Assembly: GCA_023014485.1 (NCBI GenBank)
Contig: JAJOZX010006145.1
Coordinates: forward strand, 124,001 to 188,000
Direction: 5' to 3'
From: Bathynomus jamesi
Taxonomy: Eukaryota > Arthropoda > Malacostraca > Isopoda > Cirolanidae
Length of the DNA stretch: 64,000 nucleotides
The stretch's first letter is position 1. Each line of letters begins with the position of its first letter. Shown here one piece after another: positions 21,111-31,689 of the stretch. The notes beneath the pieces were generated by a model, which worked only from the letters and a program-made list of their open reading frames with translations, made no database searches and was not told where the DNA came from. The translations under genes were made by a program, and so were the position numbers.

Positions 21111-21638
21111 TTTTGAGTAACCCATGCAATCCTTGCTTATGTTCAGATAGGTTGAGTGTATTTGTGGCACATGTAAAGAGTACAGTGTATATATACATAT
21201 ATATATATATACACAGATTGCAAGGAATGCATGTGCCTGTTGAAAAAATCTGTTGAGTGATTCTTCCTTAAAAGAAGAATTGGATGCTTGGAGTTGTATG
21301 CATTTTAAATGCTTGTTCACTAATGTTGTTTAACTGGGGATCGTAATGAAATATAGGACAAGAAGAAATTACCAGAGAAGAGAGATCACAGACAAAACAG
21401 TTAAGTTTTAAATTTGGTTTAATCCCCCCAAGTACTTATGTGTCACTCAGGTCTAAGCTTATAAGAGAATGAGACTCCTTAAATGTAAATGTTTCCTAGT
21501 TAGGCCCTAGGTTGTAGACCTAATTAGGCTTGATTAGGTTAGGTTAGGCTTAGGCTTAGGCTAGACCATTTAGCCTAATTCTGCAATTTTTGTTAAGTAA
21601 GGTTAAGGTTTGTAAATTCCCCACACACGGACCACCAA
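21111..21638 (-). other. BEL leader region
   Basis: Noncoding. A TA-rich microsatellite lies at 21187-21214. Between 21530 and 21560 is a short run of TTAGG-like and TTAGGC-like motifs. Next to the LTR is the candidate primer-binding site (21619-21638, minus strand). Confidence 0.5.
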
Positions 21639-22355
21639 TGCGAAAAATGCTCTGTATGAATTGGTCCACAATTAACCCACCCCTTATTTCTCCAGTCTAA
21701 CTATAGAGTAGATCAAGTCTAGCCTAGAGGGGTCAGCCTAGAGATTCCGGAAATGGTCCAGAGCGGGCAGATAAATTGAGGTCCACAGTAGGATTCCTCA
21801 CCAAACTAGGTTAGGGCAATCTACCTTTACCTTTGTTAAGCTATGAGTTGATGCTGGGTCTTAGGCCACAATGTAGGCCTAAGTTGTCTGACCAGCTTAA
21901 TTTAATGAGTTTAACTTGCTGGGTTAAAAACACAATTAGTCACTTACTGCTAGTTATTAGAGAGTCTCTTTTCTTCTTGTATAATTGTCGAGAGCGTACT
22001 TGCTGGTGGGGATCTTTCTTCGGTGTCTGTTCTCGTCCCTTCTCCAGTTGCGTCCTTTCGCCCCCGTTCCTCGTTTTCGTTCTCCTTTGTTCTCCTTTTA
22101 GCGGGGCTTTTTCCACCAGCGTCGTCTTGGTTCTATTGTTCGGTTGGTTTATCGGTAATGTATATCTATTACCGAGCACGCTCTTGTCACACAGTATATA
22201 AATACTAGTGTGGAGAATAACTCTGTGAGCAACCAATTGGTTTCATCCACCCAGTTATTGACATAAAAGGAATTTAATAATTGTTAGATTAACTACCTAC
22301 CTACTCAGTGAACCATTTTCGTTACCTCCCAACTACCCACTCATCAGTTTTCCAT
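21639..22355 (-). repeat. BEL/Pao 5' LTR
   Basis: 717 bp partner of the LTR at 17384-18102. A promoter is expected inside it; TATATAAATACTAG (22194-22207 on the plus strand) is AT-rich but reads the wrong way for this element, so I do not call it. Confidence 0.9.
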
Positions 22356-22590
22356 AATACCTTGACCCTGGAAAAGTAGCCAAGGAAATTTTACAGGAAA
22401 TTGGAGAATATATAAATAGCTCTATATTTAGTTTGCTCACATGAGAGTATTCAGTACTTTGTCTAGCCTATTTTTAAACACATTTACACTTTGACTGGAA
22501 ACAACCTCTGAGGGAAGTTGGTTCCAGATATTAACTATTTTATAGGAAAAGAAATTTCCGCAGACTGAGGTCCTAAATGTCTTTACACAC

Positions 22591-23931
22591 TCAAATAGTG
22601 TGCAAGATTTCGTCTACCCTTTTCTTGAACTGATCCGCAGAGGAACTGTTCACAACTTCCGAAGGTAACCTGTTCCATGTGTCACAGATCTTATACGTAA
22701 AGTAATTCCCACACACACTAGTCCTAAACCGTTTCAAATCCAACTTCCAACCATTGTTGCGAGTTGGGTTATCATTTAAACTAAACATACTTCTAAAATC
22801 GACATCGTTCAACCCGCGTAAGAGCTTGAAAACCTCGATCATTTGACCGCGCAGCCTCAGAGTTTCAAGCGAAAACAAGTTCAGGGCGCGTAACCGTCGA
22901 TTGTAGCCCATATGCCTAACGGAAGGGATTAACTTTGTGGCCCTCGCCTGCACTCGCTCCAGCCTCTCAATATCTTTCCTGAGGGTGGGCGACCAGAACT
23001 GCACAGCATACTCCAGGTGCGGCCGAACAAGGGAATTGTACAGTGAGAGCACAATCTCCTTGTTCCGAAACTGAAATTGCCTCCTGATATAACCCAATAG
23101 TTTCTGGGTTTTCTTTTCCACCTCTACACACTGTTTCGTAAACTTAAGGTCGCTGCTAATTAGCACACCCAAGTCCTTTTCTAAATCAGTCACCGAGATA
23201 TTACTACCCAACATCGAGTAGTCCGACTTGGGATTGGCGTAGCCAATGTGCATCACTTTGCATTTAGCCAAGTTAAACGGCATTTGCCATTTTTCGGACC
23301 ACTCTCCTATCCTACCTACGTCCACACGCAGTTCCTCGATCGCTTCGGGTGTCCCAACATTGGCCCCAAGCTTGGTGTCATCAGCGAATTTGGCGATCCG
23401 ACTGACGATGCCACCGTCGATATCATTTATGAAAATGATAAACAACAGCGGCCCCAAAACGGAACCCTGAGGAACCCCACTAGTGACCGAGGCCCAACCC
23501 GAACTAGCACCTTTAATTACAACCCTCTGCGGCCTATTCTTCAGCCAGTTTTCAATCCACCTACCTATTTCCCCACCGATACCCAGCGCGCGCACTTTCG
23601 CCATTAGCCGGCGGTGAGGTACCTTATCAAAGGCTTTCTGAAAGTCGAGATAAAGCATATCAATCGCCCTACTCTTATCGTCCTCACCCAACATGACGTG
23701 GAAAAACTCGAGCAAGTTGGTGAGACACGACCGATGCCGTCTAAACCCATGTTGGGAGTCCCCAAGCAGCTTGTAGGAATCCAAATGGTCAACGATCCTA
23801 TCCGCTATTATCCCCTCTAATAATTTACCTACAACTGAAGTGAGACTAATGGGACGATAGTTCCCTGGACTTTCGTGATCCCCTTTCTTAAAGATAGGGG
23901 TCACGTTGGCTTCCCTCCAGTCACCAGGCAC
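22591..23931 (-). pseudogene. CR1 ORF2 reverse transcriptase, full domain
   Basis: 446 open codons. RT blocks in order: [64 protein letters not shown] (FADD pair), DLGVLISSDLKF, then the thumb and the terminal CDTWNRLP block. This is the best reference in the window for the family. It is separated from the endonuclease half only by the TAG noted in that entry. Confidence 0.9.
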
Positions 23932-25370
23932 CTAGCCCGTCTCCAACGATTTGTTGAAGACTGTAGCCAGGTGGGGAGCCACCTGGTCGCGCACCTCCCG
24001 CAACACTCTGGGGAGAAACTGGTCTGGCCCAGGAGCCTTAAACGCGCTCAGTTTGTCTATTCTATCGGCAACGACTGTCGCGGTACATCGAACATTATCC
24101 AGGCCAGCACCTTCGTGCCTCACACCTGGCTCGGGGATGATGCGGGTGTCCTCCCTGGTGAACACTCCCGCAAAGTACTCATTAAGCACATTGGTGATGT
24201 CCGCGTCCGAGGTCCGCAGAACGCCGCTTCCGTCCTTTAACGGACCTATCATGCTTCTAATGGGCTTTCTACTATTAACATAACTGAAGAACTCCTTAGG
24301 GTTCCCCTTGCAGAGGCTTGCCACCCGTAGTTCTTCGTTACGTTTCGCTAGCCTAACCTTCGCCTTCACTTCCCTACACAGGCGGACATACGCTACAGTG
24401 TTCTCATGGGAACGATTGGCCTTCGCCCTCCTATACGCTACTTTGCTATTTCGGATAGCCGAAGCGATGTCACGATTGAACCACTTAGGCTGCGTTGAAG
24501 CAGGAGTGACCGGTTTTGAGGGTATGGCAGCAGACTGCAGCACCATAAACTCGTCCCGGAATGCACTCCACACTCCCTCAACATCGCCGCCGACCTCTAA
24601 CCCCATATCTTCTACGCTATCCCTGAGGCTAACAAAGTTCGCCCGCTGGAGATCGAGCTTACTGCCTCTCGAGTTACTACGCTTCACCCGAGGGACGCAC
24701 ACACGGAACCTAATAAGACTGTGATCACTCCCGCCCAACGATTCGTCAACAGTGAGGCCAGTGACGAGGTTGTCTTCGGTCGTGAACACTAAGTCTAGAA
24801 CGCTTTCGCCTCGTGTAGGCTCGTTGACCCACTGAGTGAGGAAGTTCTCATCAGCAAAGTCAACTAGCCTCCTCCCTTCAGCATCGGCAGTCCTGTTTTC
24901 CCACTTTATGCCGCGACAGTTGAAGTCTCCTAAAACTACACACACCCTATCCCCTAGCAGGCTACTGAGTTCGGTGTACAGGGCTGTATCCTCCTCGAGG
25001 AGGAGATGCGGAGGTCTGTACACCAAGATTAACCTATAGTTCGTCCCTCCCACGTTCAGATCGACGCCAAGCAGCTCCCGTTCCGACCGGAACTGGCAGT
25101 CAACCGGACTCAACGTGTCTCTGACGTATATTAGTACCCCACCCCCTCCCCACGGGTGCGGTCTTTGCGAAACATTCTATACCCGGGAATTTCGAACTCC
25201 CCAACGTAGTCCCTACGATCAGTATGAATCCAGGACTCGGTGATAGCAACGATATCCTGGTATTCTGATGCTAAGAGCGCCCGTAGCTCGCGAAACTTGT
25301 TCCTAATTGACCTAGCCTTAAAAAGCATTTCACGGAGGGAGCCTTCCCTATTCTGACCGCCCCCTATCAC
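23932..25370 (-). pseudogene. CR1 ORF2 endonuclease and linker
   Basis: The frame 25370-25131 (ARSIRNKFRELRALL, ITESWIH) shifts near 25125 into 25113-23932. That frame has VVLGDFNCRGIKWENR, LDLVFTTEDNLVTG and GGSDHSLIRF, completing an exonuclease-endonuclease-phosphatase domain, then a linker with PKWFNRDIASAI, KVAYRRAKA, FFSYVNSRK and FKAPGPDQ. It ends with ETG followed by TAG, where copy 2 has CAG, so the stop is a single mutation within ORF2 and not a real end. Confidence 0.85.
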
Positions 25371-25579
25371 GACCCGTTTCCCGAACAGCCAGGGCTGTCG
25401 GGAGTTGAAGAGCCCCTCACTAACGAGGGGGCAACTTCCGCAGGAGACTGAGCCCCCTCCAACGTAGGAGGAGGGTCACCCACCTGTACTTCGACGCACC
25501 CTTCTGTTGAAGGTACGTCCGCCACCGGCTCATCCTCATCTCTCCCCGGTGGGGGCCCATCATCTCTCCCCGACATGAC

Positions 25580-25773
25580 CTCACCATTCTGTATAGGTGC
25601 CGGTCGAGCAGCGCGCCTAGCACACCTTTACCCTTGTTATTGAGGTGGACACCATCCCTCTGGTAAAGGTCCCACCTACCCGAAAATGCATCGAAGGGGT
25701 CAATAAACTTCACGCCCAGCGGAACGCACAAGTCTTGTACCCTCTCGTTGATGCCAATGACCTTACTGAGCGC

Positions 25774-25776
<3 letters not shown>
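25580..25776 (-). pseudogene. CR1 ORF1, C-terminal end of esterase domain
   Basis: Contains VPLGVKFIDPFDAFSGRWDL and DGVHLNNKGKG, the last SGNH block with its DxxH pair. The start is cut by the 5' truncation. Confidence 0.75.
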
Positions 25777-25826
<50 letters not shown>

Positions 25827-25830
25827 CGTC
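25777..25830. repeat. (GA)n microsatellite at 5' side of the CR1 array
   Basis: About 50 bases of almost pure GA, interrupted by one GG. It borders the 5' truncation of CR1 copy 4 and is not followed by another CR1 tail, so it may be what is left of the original target. Confidence 0.95.
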
Positions 25831-26250
25831 ACTACATAAGGGAGAAAACCTGGAGGTGGTCCATTTCTTTCGCTCGTTTTCTCAAATAAGCCACTAAAGG
25901 AGAAAACACCACATACAAATTTTCATTTGAGTAGCTGTTTATTTAGGGGTCGCGCATCCACTACAAAGTTTGTACACTACATACTACATATATTCTGGGA
26001 TTGGTTTCCCCGTACTGATTATTTTCAGGGGAAGTAACTCCATGAAAACTATATCTTGTTTAACACTTAATATTTAAAACATTACAGCACATGAAGACAT
26101 AATTCGTGTTTTATATTTATAAAAATACATTTGCTAATACACTTTGTTGAGGATGTATTGAAAAACATAATTTAATAAAAGAAAATATACCATAAAATAC
26201 ATTTCCACAAAAACCTATAAATAGCAACCACATTCCAGACCTCAGAATTA
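25831..26250. other. AT-rich flank with a 28-bp direct repeat
   Basis: No gene. A phrase containing ATATTCTGGGATTGGTTTCC occurs at about 25988-26015 and again at about 26372-26399, so the piece between may be an insertion or an internal duplication. Confidence 0.45.
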
Positions 26251-26255
26251 ATGGT

Positions 26256-26395
26256 AATTCCACAACACATGTTAATCATTTCAATTTCCTAGGCATTTAC
26301 TTTGGCAAGAACTTAAACTGGAATGAATACTGTAAAATAATTGGAAACAAAACAGCTAAACTTATATATTATATTCTGGGATTGGTTTCCCCGTA
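26256..26395 (+). pseudogene. Short non-LTR reverse transcriptase remnant
   Basis: A plus-strand reading gives FNFLGIYFGKNLNWNEYCKI then GNKTAKLIYYILG, the pattern of the post-catalytic RT region in jockey/RTE-like elements (YLG followed by a W and a run of K/A). Only about 45 residues are visible and I cannot place the clade. Confidence 0.45.
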
Positions 26396-26486
26396 CTACG
26401 TGAACACCAACAAAACGAAAGAAATTGACAAACAATACCCGGAAATGGCATGAAAAGAACTAAAAGCCTTCAAAAAGAAGTATTTT

Positions 26487-26765
26487 TCAGTGAAGAAGGT
26501 CCTTCTTGTTTGCTGTCTTCGGGTACGCTCGCCGATGATCCTCTGCCACCTGGATCATGTATTGGAGCTGATCCTCATGCTTGGTACGCCCCTTTGCCGT
26601 GAACTCGCGGATGAGGGCCACTCCTCTTTCAGCAGTGTCGTTAGTCACGAGGAGCTTCCCGACCCGTTCCTTCCCCAGATTGTACCCGTCTGATGTTATC
26701 CAGGCAGCAGGGGGCATTGACAAGAACGCAGTATCGATTTCAAGATGGTGGAAGATGGTCCTTTA
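26487..26765 (-). pseudogene. C-terminal fragment of a repeated invertebrate protein (AERGVALI type)
   Basis: 78 codons plus a short extension upstream: AFLSMPPAAWITSDGYNLGK, LLVTNDTAERGVALIREF, EDQLQYMIQVAEDHRRAYP. I recognise this as the terminal part of a repetitive, probably transposon-encoded protein type seen in many invertebrates, but have no function to assign. Everything upstream of the fragment is lost. Confidence 0.45.
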
Positions 26766-27593
26766 CCAGCAAATGAAGAATCCTTTGAGCGCAGTAGCAG
26801 CTCGTCTACAAATATTTTTACAGCTCCACCTGTTGAGGAAATTAAACTTTTTTAATTTATGCTACCACAAAACCGATTTTGAAATAGACGAAGTGCAATT
26901 TTTTTGCTACGTCACACGGAAAGAGCGTGTGCGATGGAATAGGTGGCACTGTGAAAAGATCAGTAGCAAAAGCCAGTTTACAACGACTGATTGATAATCA
27001 AATTTTAACTCCCAAAGACTTTTTTTAATTTTGCTCAACTAATTTAGATTCCACAATAATTTTTTTTTATGTATCCAAAACTGAAGTTACAGAAATAGAA
27101 AATTCCATACAAGAGCGTCTCAATTTACCGATTATCCCAATTAAAGGTACCCAAAAATTACATAGATTTATCCCTTTGTCAGCAAACACTTTAAAAGTAT
27201 ATTCGTTATCTAATAGTTTTCAGTCAGAAGAAATAAGAAAAATTGTTAGTGGAGAAGAAGTAGATCATGATGGAGAAGCCAGTGATATCGAGGGAGAGTT
27301 AAGCAATAAAGAAATAGAAGTAGGCTCTTTTGTCGGTTGTGTGTACGAAAAAGAATTGTAGTTAGGACTGGTCGAGTTGTATGATGCAGAATATGACGAT
27401 TATTTTTAAATTTCTTTATCCTTCAGGAATAGTACCCTCGTACGTTTTTCCTGTAGAAGACGATATTTGCCCTGTTCCCCCCGAGAACATATTTGGAATA
27501 GTTGAGTCAAGTTTAAGAGGTGGAACAAGGATACAGTATGTCTTTCCAGCTCAAGATTTAGAAAATTTCTCAAGAAAACTTAAAACAAATTAG
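26739..27593 (+). pseudogene. Decayed transposon-associated protein (SHGKG..CDGIGG type)
   Basis: Successive plus-strand frames give NFFATSHGKSVCDGIGGTVK, ASLQRLIDNQILTPKDFF, GTQKLHRFIPLSANTLKVYS, VGSFVGCVYEKEL, FLYPSGIVPSYVF and DDICPVPPENIFGI. The order and spacing match a repeated invertebrate protein type known to me only as uncharacterised. At least three frame or stop breaks are present (near 26885, 27030 and 27360). Flanking direction is opposite to the fragment at 26487, so the two were probably separate elements. Confidence 0.5.
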
Positions 27594-27683
27594 CATATAT
27601 GTATGAAGTTAGCACTTAGCATGCATGTAGAATGTAGAGAGTAGATATGTATTTAAATTACAATTAATTACAAATGCTAATTA

Positions 27684-28412
27684 TAGGTATGCCTCGATTT
27701 ATGCCGGGGTTAGGTTCCAGCAGATTGCCATCGAAAAGTGAAGCTAAAAATAATGGGCTTCTACCTAAATAAATAGGATAGGTTCCAGGATTCTCCAAAA
27801 GCGACCCCCATATATTTTCCATAAAATGAAAATTATTAATGGGTTATATGCTTAAAACTAGTAAAAGAATGCTTAATATTAATAAAATAATTGAATTAAG
27901 ATAAATTACTACTTACTTTGGTAATTAAAGCAATTAAAAACAAAATTATTTGATCTTGTTTGACAGTGGCGAGATGGAAATGATTTATTGAGAGGAAGAT
28001 GATCCCAGAGGGAGATCCTCTTTTTTTTTTGCTGAGGAACTGCAGAATTGAGCAGTTCATCAACATCATCATCTTCCACATCATCTAGACCTACTTCACT
28101 CGCTATCTTAGTGACGTCTTTTGTCACAGTTTCAACACTGTCAAATTCACCAAAATCAGCAATGCAATCAGGCCACAGCTTACGCCAGACATCATTTAGA
28201 CATGATTTTGAAACTTCATTCCAAGCTGCGGCTATGTTGGAAATGCCTTTTAAAATGTCATATGACTTCCAATAGTCCCGCACAGTTACAGCATCATATT
28301 TTGCATAGTTTATGGCTTTTTACCATTTTTAATTTTCCATTTAAGCTTTTACTTTAAGCCACGTAAAAGTGAAGTGACGTAATTTAAAGCGGCATAAAAT
28401 GAAGTTTACCTG
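27684..28412 (-). mobile_element. Tigger/pogo deletion derivative, TA duplication
   Basis: The left end reads TAGGTATGCCTCGATTTATGCCG and the right end, on the minus strand, CAGGTAAACTTCATTTTATGCCG. TA flanks each end (27682-27683, 28413-28414). It contains a transposase C-terminus on the minus strand. At 729 bp it has lost most of the transposase. Confidence 0.75.
27909..28290 (-). pseudogene. Tigger transposase, C-terminal fragment
   Basis: About 125 codons: YWKSYDILKGISNIAAAWNE, then SCLNDVWRKLWPDC, then an acidic stretch LDDVEDDDVDELLNS. This is the tail of TIGD1-like pogo transposases after the DDE domain. No catalytic residues remain. Confidence 0.75.
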
Positions 28413-28541
28413 TATATCCTTATTATATTGTTATCCTACTATTTAATATGTTTAGTTTCATTAAATACATTTTTGATGATGAAATTCTGAAAAAATGAAG
28501 AAAGCCAGCATTAATAAAATTAAGTTTTAAGCTATATAATG

Positions 28542-28982
28542 CAGGGCTGTGGAGTCGGAGTCGGAGTCGTGGAGTCGGAGTCGGAAGTAAATTCATTGCT
28601 AGAGGAGTCGGAGTCGGAGTCGGTAAAAATGGACCGACTCCGACTCCTTTTTTTTTTATGATGTACTTTATATTGGTTCAGGTTAAAGCTCCTAATAAAT
28701 AAATAAAAACGCCATAATGGCATAGCTGCAACCATTAAGACTTAAATTTAGAGAAATTGAGCTTAAAAAGTAGCCTGATGATTCACTTGGTAGTGATGAA
28801 ATGCCATGCTGGGTTAATATAATCAAAGTATATTTTATATTATTATTTAGAGGCAGGAGTCGGAGTCGGAGTCGGAGTCGGCCCTTCTAAAATTCTAGGA
28901 GTCGGAGTCGGAGTCGGCCCTTCTAAAATTCTAGGAGTCGGAGTCGGAGTCGGAGGCTTGGTCTACCGACTCCACAGCCTTG
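28542..28982. mobile_element. hAT-type MITE rich in GGAGTC repeats
   Basis: 441 bp. The left end is CAGGGCTGTGGAGTCGG and the right end, inward, CAAGGCTGTGGAGTCGG. A perfect 8-bp duplication ATATAATG flanks it (28534-28541 and 28983-28990). GGAGTC hexamer runs fill both sides (28548-28640 and 28855-28955), including a duplicated GGCCCTTCTAAAATTCTAGG unit. It has no coding capacity. Confidence 0.9.
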
Positions 28983-28990
28983 ATATAATG

Positions 28991-30244
28991 GCCTGTAAGC
29001 TAACTTCTTATTGCTGATTATGGTAGATCTTTGCTCAGGCAACATTTTTTCTTCAATAAAAATTTTTAAAAATTGATCTCTTCAATGCCAAATCCTGAAT
29101 TAATTTTTTTTTTCAAAATTAAGTGGTTTTTTTTATTAAATTATCCCAATGAAAGTACCATTTCTGGAAACTAGAGCTCATTCCACTTCCATCCATATAA
29201 AGTTTATTAAGCTACGACAATTAGAAGCCGAGATATAGGGATTTAAACAATTATTAGGTCATGATTTGGCCAAAATTTGACCTGACCCTAAATTTTGACC
29301 TATTTGACTGATTTTCAAAAAAATTTGAGAATTTTTTTTTCACTAAAAAACACTCAGACCAAGTTTCTGGAATACTGAAGATGTATTAGTGTTATATCAA
29401 CACTTCTACCTGTCTATTTATCCTGGATTTACCCTAAAGTCTCTTATAGGTTTTTCTTTCTTACTGTTTGCTATTGAATAATGATCTCAGTTTTTGTCTA
29501 AGGTCAAATCTTTGGTAGGATAAATAATTACCTTGAAAGGCATATACAAATACTTTATTATTATTATAAATGTAACAATAATGGCTTCCATAAAATATAT
29601 TGTAAATACCTAATAACTGCCTTTTTTAAATATAAAGTTATGTTGATGCCTCTTTTTTCATGGTTTCACCCAGCTAGACAAGAATCAGTTCTTATAACTC
29701 AAGTGGTAAAAATAAAGGAATAGGTTATTTTAATATACATATTAAAAGGCAAATTGTCTTAAAAATAGCAGACATTATAGATCTCAGTGAGACAAATCTA
29801 ATGGTACTTTTCTCAACACTCTAGCTCAAACAGTTCCAAAGAAACGGCACCTCAAAGTTTGGTGGAAAAAGGTATTTGGTCAAAATGGAGGTAGGTATGG
29901 TCCACTGAAATGGCTGTAGTGTCTATACTAACTTAATCAACACTAAAAATCTTGTTCAGGTTAAGGTAGACATGTGTACCCAAAATTGGGTGAAAGGAGA
30001 AAAAATCGGTTGTGACATCAAATGACCTACACAAGGTCAAAGGTAAAAAATAAGATCAACTTTTTTTTTTATCACTGAGGTAAAATATGAATAGAAACAA
30101 AGTTGTAGATCTACTTAAAAGCTTTAAAATAGTGTTTAAATGGACTCTGTAAGTGCAATATGAGCTGAAATATGGCATGACCTTGGAAATTGACCTTTTT
30201 TTACAAAGTTCGAATGGCCATATCTCCAGAACCACATGAGCTAG
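28991..30244. other. Long AT-rich noncoding stretch
   Basis: No frame worth reporting. Phrases such as GGTCAAATTTTGACC-like pairs (29265-29320) and AGGTCAAAGGTAAAAAATAAG (30036) recur, so it may be an old, unrecognised repeat. It ends next to the TA tract of the Penelope left arm. Confidence 0.4.
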
Positions 30245-30363
30245 AGTGTTGAAACAAGTACCATTCTGTTTTCCTCACCCATATATATATATATGGGATG
30301 AATTTCACAATAAAACACGTGAAATGAATGAATGCTGCAAACCCACAAGGAAAAAGAAAAACG

Positions 30364-30409
30364 ATTCCAAGGCCTTTCGTGTATTCAAAGCTACACCTCG
30401 TCAGGGAAT
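30364..30409 (-). ncRNA. Hammerhead ribozyme (Penelope left arm)
   Basis: On the minus strand: AUUCC (stem I), CUGACGA (core), a bulged G, GUGUA...UACAC (stem II), GAAA (core), GGCC (very short self-complementary stem III), UU, then GGAAU closing stem I. The core CUGANGA and GAAA with all three helices in the right order define a type I hammerhead. Such motifs are documented in Penelope-like elements. The minimal GGCC stem III suggests action as a dimer. The bulged G before stem II is unusual. Cleavage would follow the U before GGAAU. Confidence 0.8.
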
Positions 30410-30481
30410 GAAGTTAAAAGGCGAGAAGCCCATATATATATATATACAACGTACAGGAAAAACAAAACAATTAGCACATAC

Positions 30482-31257
30482 TTAACAAGGGTTAATGAGA
30501 GGCAAAAGAAATTTTAACATGATATCGTCAATTTTATAAGTCCCCGAGCTGTTATTGAAATTGTTTTTAAAATGAATAAATGCACATTCTAGAATATTTC
30601 GTTCTATTATATCTCTGTTTTTAACAAGCGCTTTAGAACTATCCCACTTGATGCTATGGTTACATCTATACATATGGTTAAATAAAGCATTGGAAGTACT
30701 AGCTGTTCTACAAGCATATTTATGCTGTTTTACCCTAATATCTAACGTTTTACCGGTTTGGCCATATATACTGAGTTACATTGTGTACATCCGATCGAAT
30801 ACACACAACCAACAACATTATCAGGGCTATTCTTTATTAGGCGTGATTTAACAGTATTATTATACTTAAAGATTACATTAATGCCAATTGCTTTAAGTAC
30901 AGTTGGAAGGTATTGAAAATTAACATGGTAAGGTAGGCTAAGGATATTTTTACGCTGAAATTCCTTTACAATTATATTATTATAATACCTATTCTTGGCT
31001 TTCTTAAGACAGTTATCTAAAAATGAAATAGGATAACATAATTTAGTACCAATATTCATGATATTGTATAACTCGGAATCTAAAAATTCAGGACTGACAA
31101 CTCTCAATGCTCTAAGAAACATAGCAGAGAAAATAGGATTTAATCGAGGGATGATGGTCAGAATAAAAATGTACATAAGAATTATTATTAGTAGGCTTGC
31201 GATAGACTTCAAATTTGAACTGATTAGAGCATCTCCAAATTTTTAGATCCAGAAAAG
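30482..31257 (-). pseudogene. Penelope RT end and GIY-YIG endonuclease, broken
   Basis: The minus-strand frame 31212-30742 includes FLDNCLKKAKNRYYNN, LPYHVNFQYLP and DNVVGCVYSIGCTQCNSVYM, the start of the GIY-YIG domain. A shift at about 30745 leads to IYGQTGKTLDIRVKQHKYAC, then LFNHMYRCNHSIKWDSSK and ERNILECAFI (30673-30482). The catalytic tyrosine-glycine pair and downstream arginine are visible, but the reading is split by a stop. Confidence 0.75.
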
Positions 31258-31275
31258 ATAGGCTTCCATCATTTT

Positions 31276-31689
31276 CTTATAAGCCATGACACGCACACGA
31301 TAAAGAAATCAACCGCTTTCGACTAAGAGTGGCACACATCTGATTGAACTGACACGTTGAAACATGAAACATGCTGTACTACACTGTCGACGCGTCGTAC
31401 TGTGCTAGTACAGAACGTGTATTAAACCAGTAAAAGTATTTACATTTTTATATTTTGAGTATTTAAATACATTGTATTTAAATACTCATTAAAGTATTTA
31501 AATACTATATTTAAATACATGAAAAACAATGTATTTATAAATACAGTTCTAAATACATAAATGTATTTAAATACGTATTTAAATACAAATGTATTTAAAT
31601 ACTGCCCAGCTCTGATTTTGGGTTAGGTTTCTCAGTCCCCAAAAAGCCCAGCAGTTTACTGACTGCTGTCTTTTATTAATTTTGAAAAA
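31276..31689. repeat. Inter-arm spacer with TATTTAAATAC palindromes
   Basis: Between the Penelope arms. From 31430 to 31603 lies a dense set of TATTTAAATAC and ATTTAAATACAT motifs, most of them palindromic. On the minus strand the block begins CAGAGCTGGGCAGTATTT (31614-31597), which looks like the terminus of a small hAT-like repeat, but I found no partner end. Confidence 0.5.

Larger units (their letters stand above)
17384..22355 (-). mobile_element. BEL/Pao LTR retrotransposon, defective, 5-bp target duplication
   Basis: Two near-identical LTRs (17384-18102 and 21639-22355) bound an element read on the minus strand. It is flanked by AATAC at 17379-17383 and 22356-22360, and removing it restores the CR1 tail exactly. 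After the 5' LTR (right side) the minus strand reads TTGGTGGTCCGTGTGTGGGG, a candidate primer-binding site starting TGG. Pol lacks its N-terminal half: gag, protease and the start of the RT are gone, and a tandem array (20674-21110) occupies the space. Deletion of RNase H is also visible. Confidence 0.9.
22356..25776 (-). mobile_element. CR1 copy 4, main part (ORF1 end to tail)
   Basis: The longest CR1 copy here. On the minus strand it begins inside the ORF1 esterase (25776), where GTGAG abuts a GA tract, has a nearly intact ORF2 (25370-22591), and continues into the tail, which is split by the BEL element at 22356. Damage in ORF2 is one frameshift near 25125 and one CAG to TAG change at about 23931. 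Confidence 0.9.
30245..31275 (-). mobile_element. Penelope-like element, inverted left arm
   Basis: Minus-strand copy of the 3' half of a Penelope-like retroelement. It begins (31275) at the end of the RT domain (LDLKIWRCSNQF) and runs to a TA microsatellite (30297-30281). Its sequence matches, inverted, 32660-33161 followed by 52872-53345, so it is the second arm of an inverted pair. Penelope elements are known for such tandem and inverted partial copies. It contains a GIY-YIG remnant and a hammerhead ribozyme. Confidence 0.85.

Noticed and set aside
21525..21560. TTAGG-like run as a telomeric repeat
   Set aside because: Short and imperfect, mixed with TTAGGC and GATTAGG; no uniform array. 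The similar motif near 60385 is equally weak.
17651..22236. Paired ORFs in the two BEL LTRs (about 98-122 codons)
   Set aside because: The same sequence appears in both LTRs, on both strands, with no domain. LTR sequence is not expected to code.
28020..28275. Serine-rich plus-strand ORF
   Set aside because: It is the antisense of the acidic tail of the Tigger transposase fragment.
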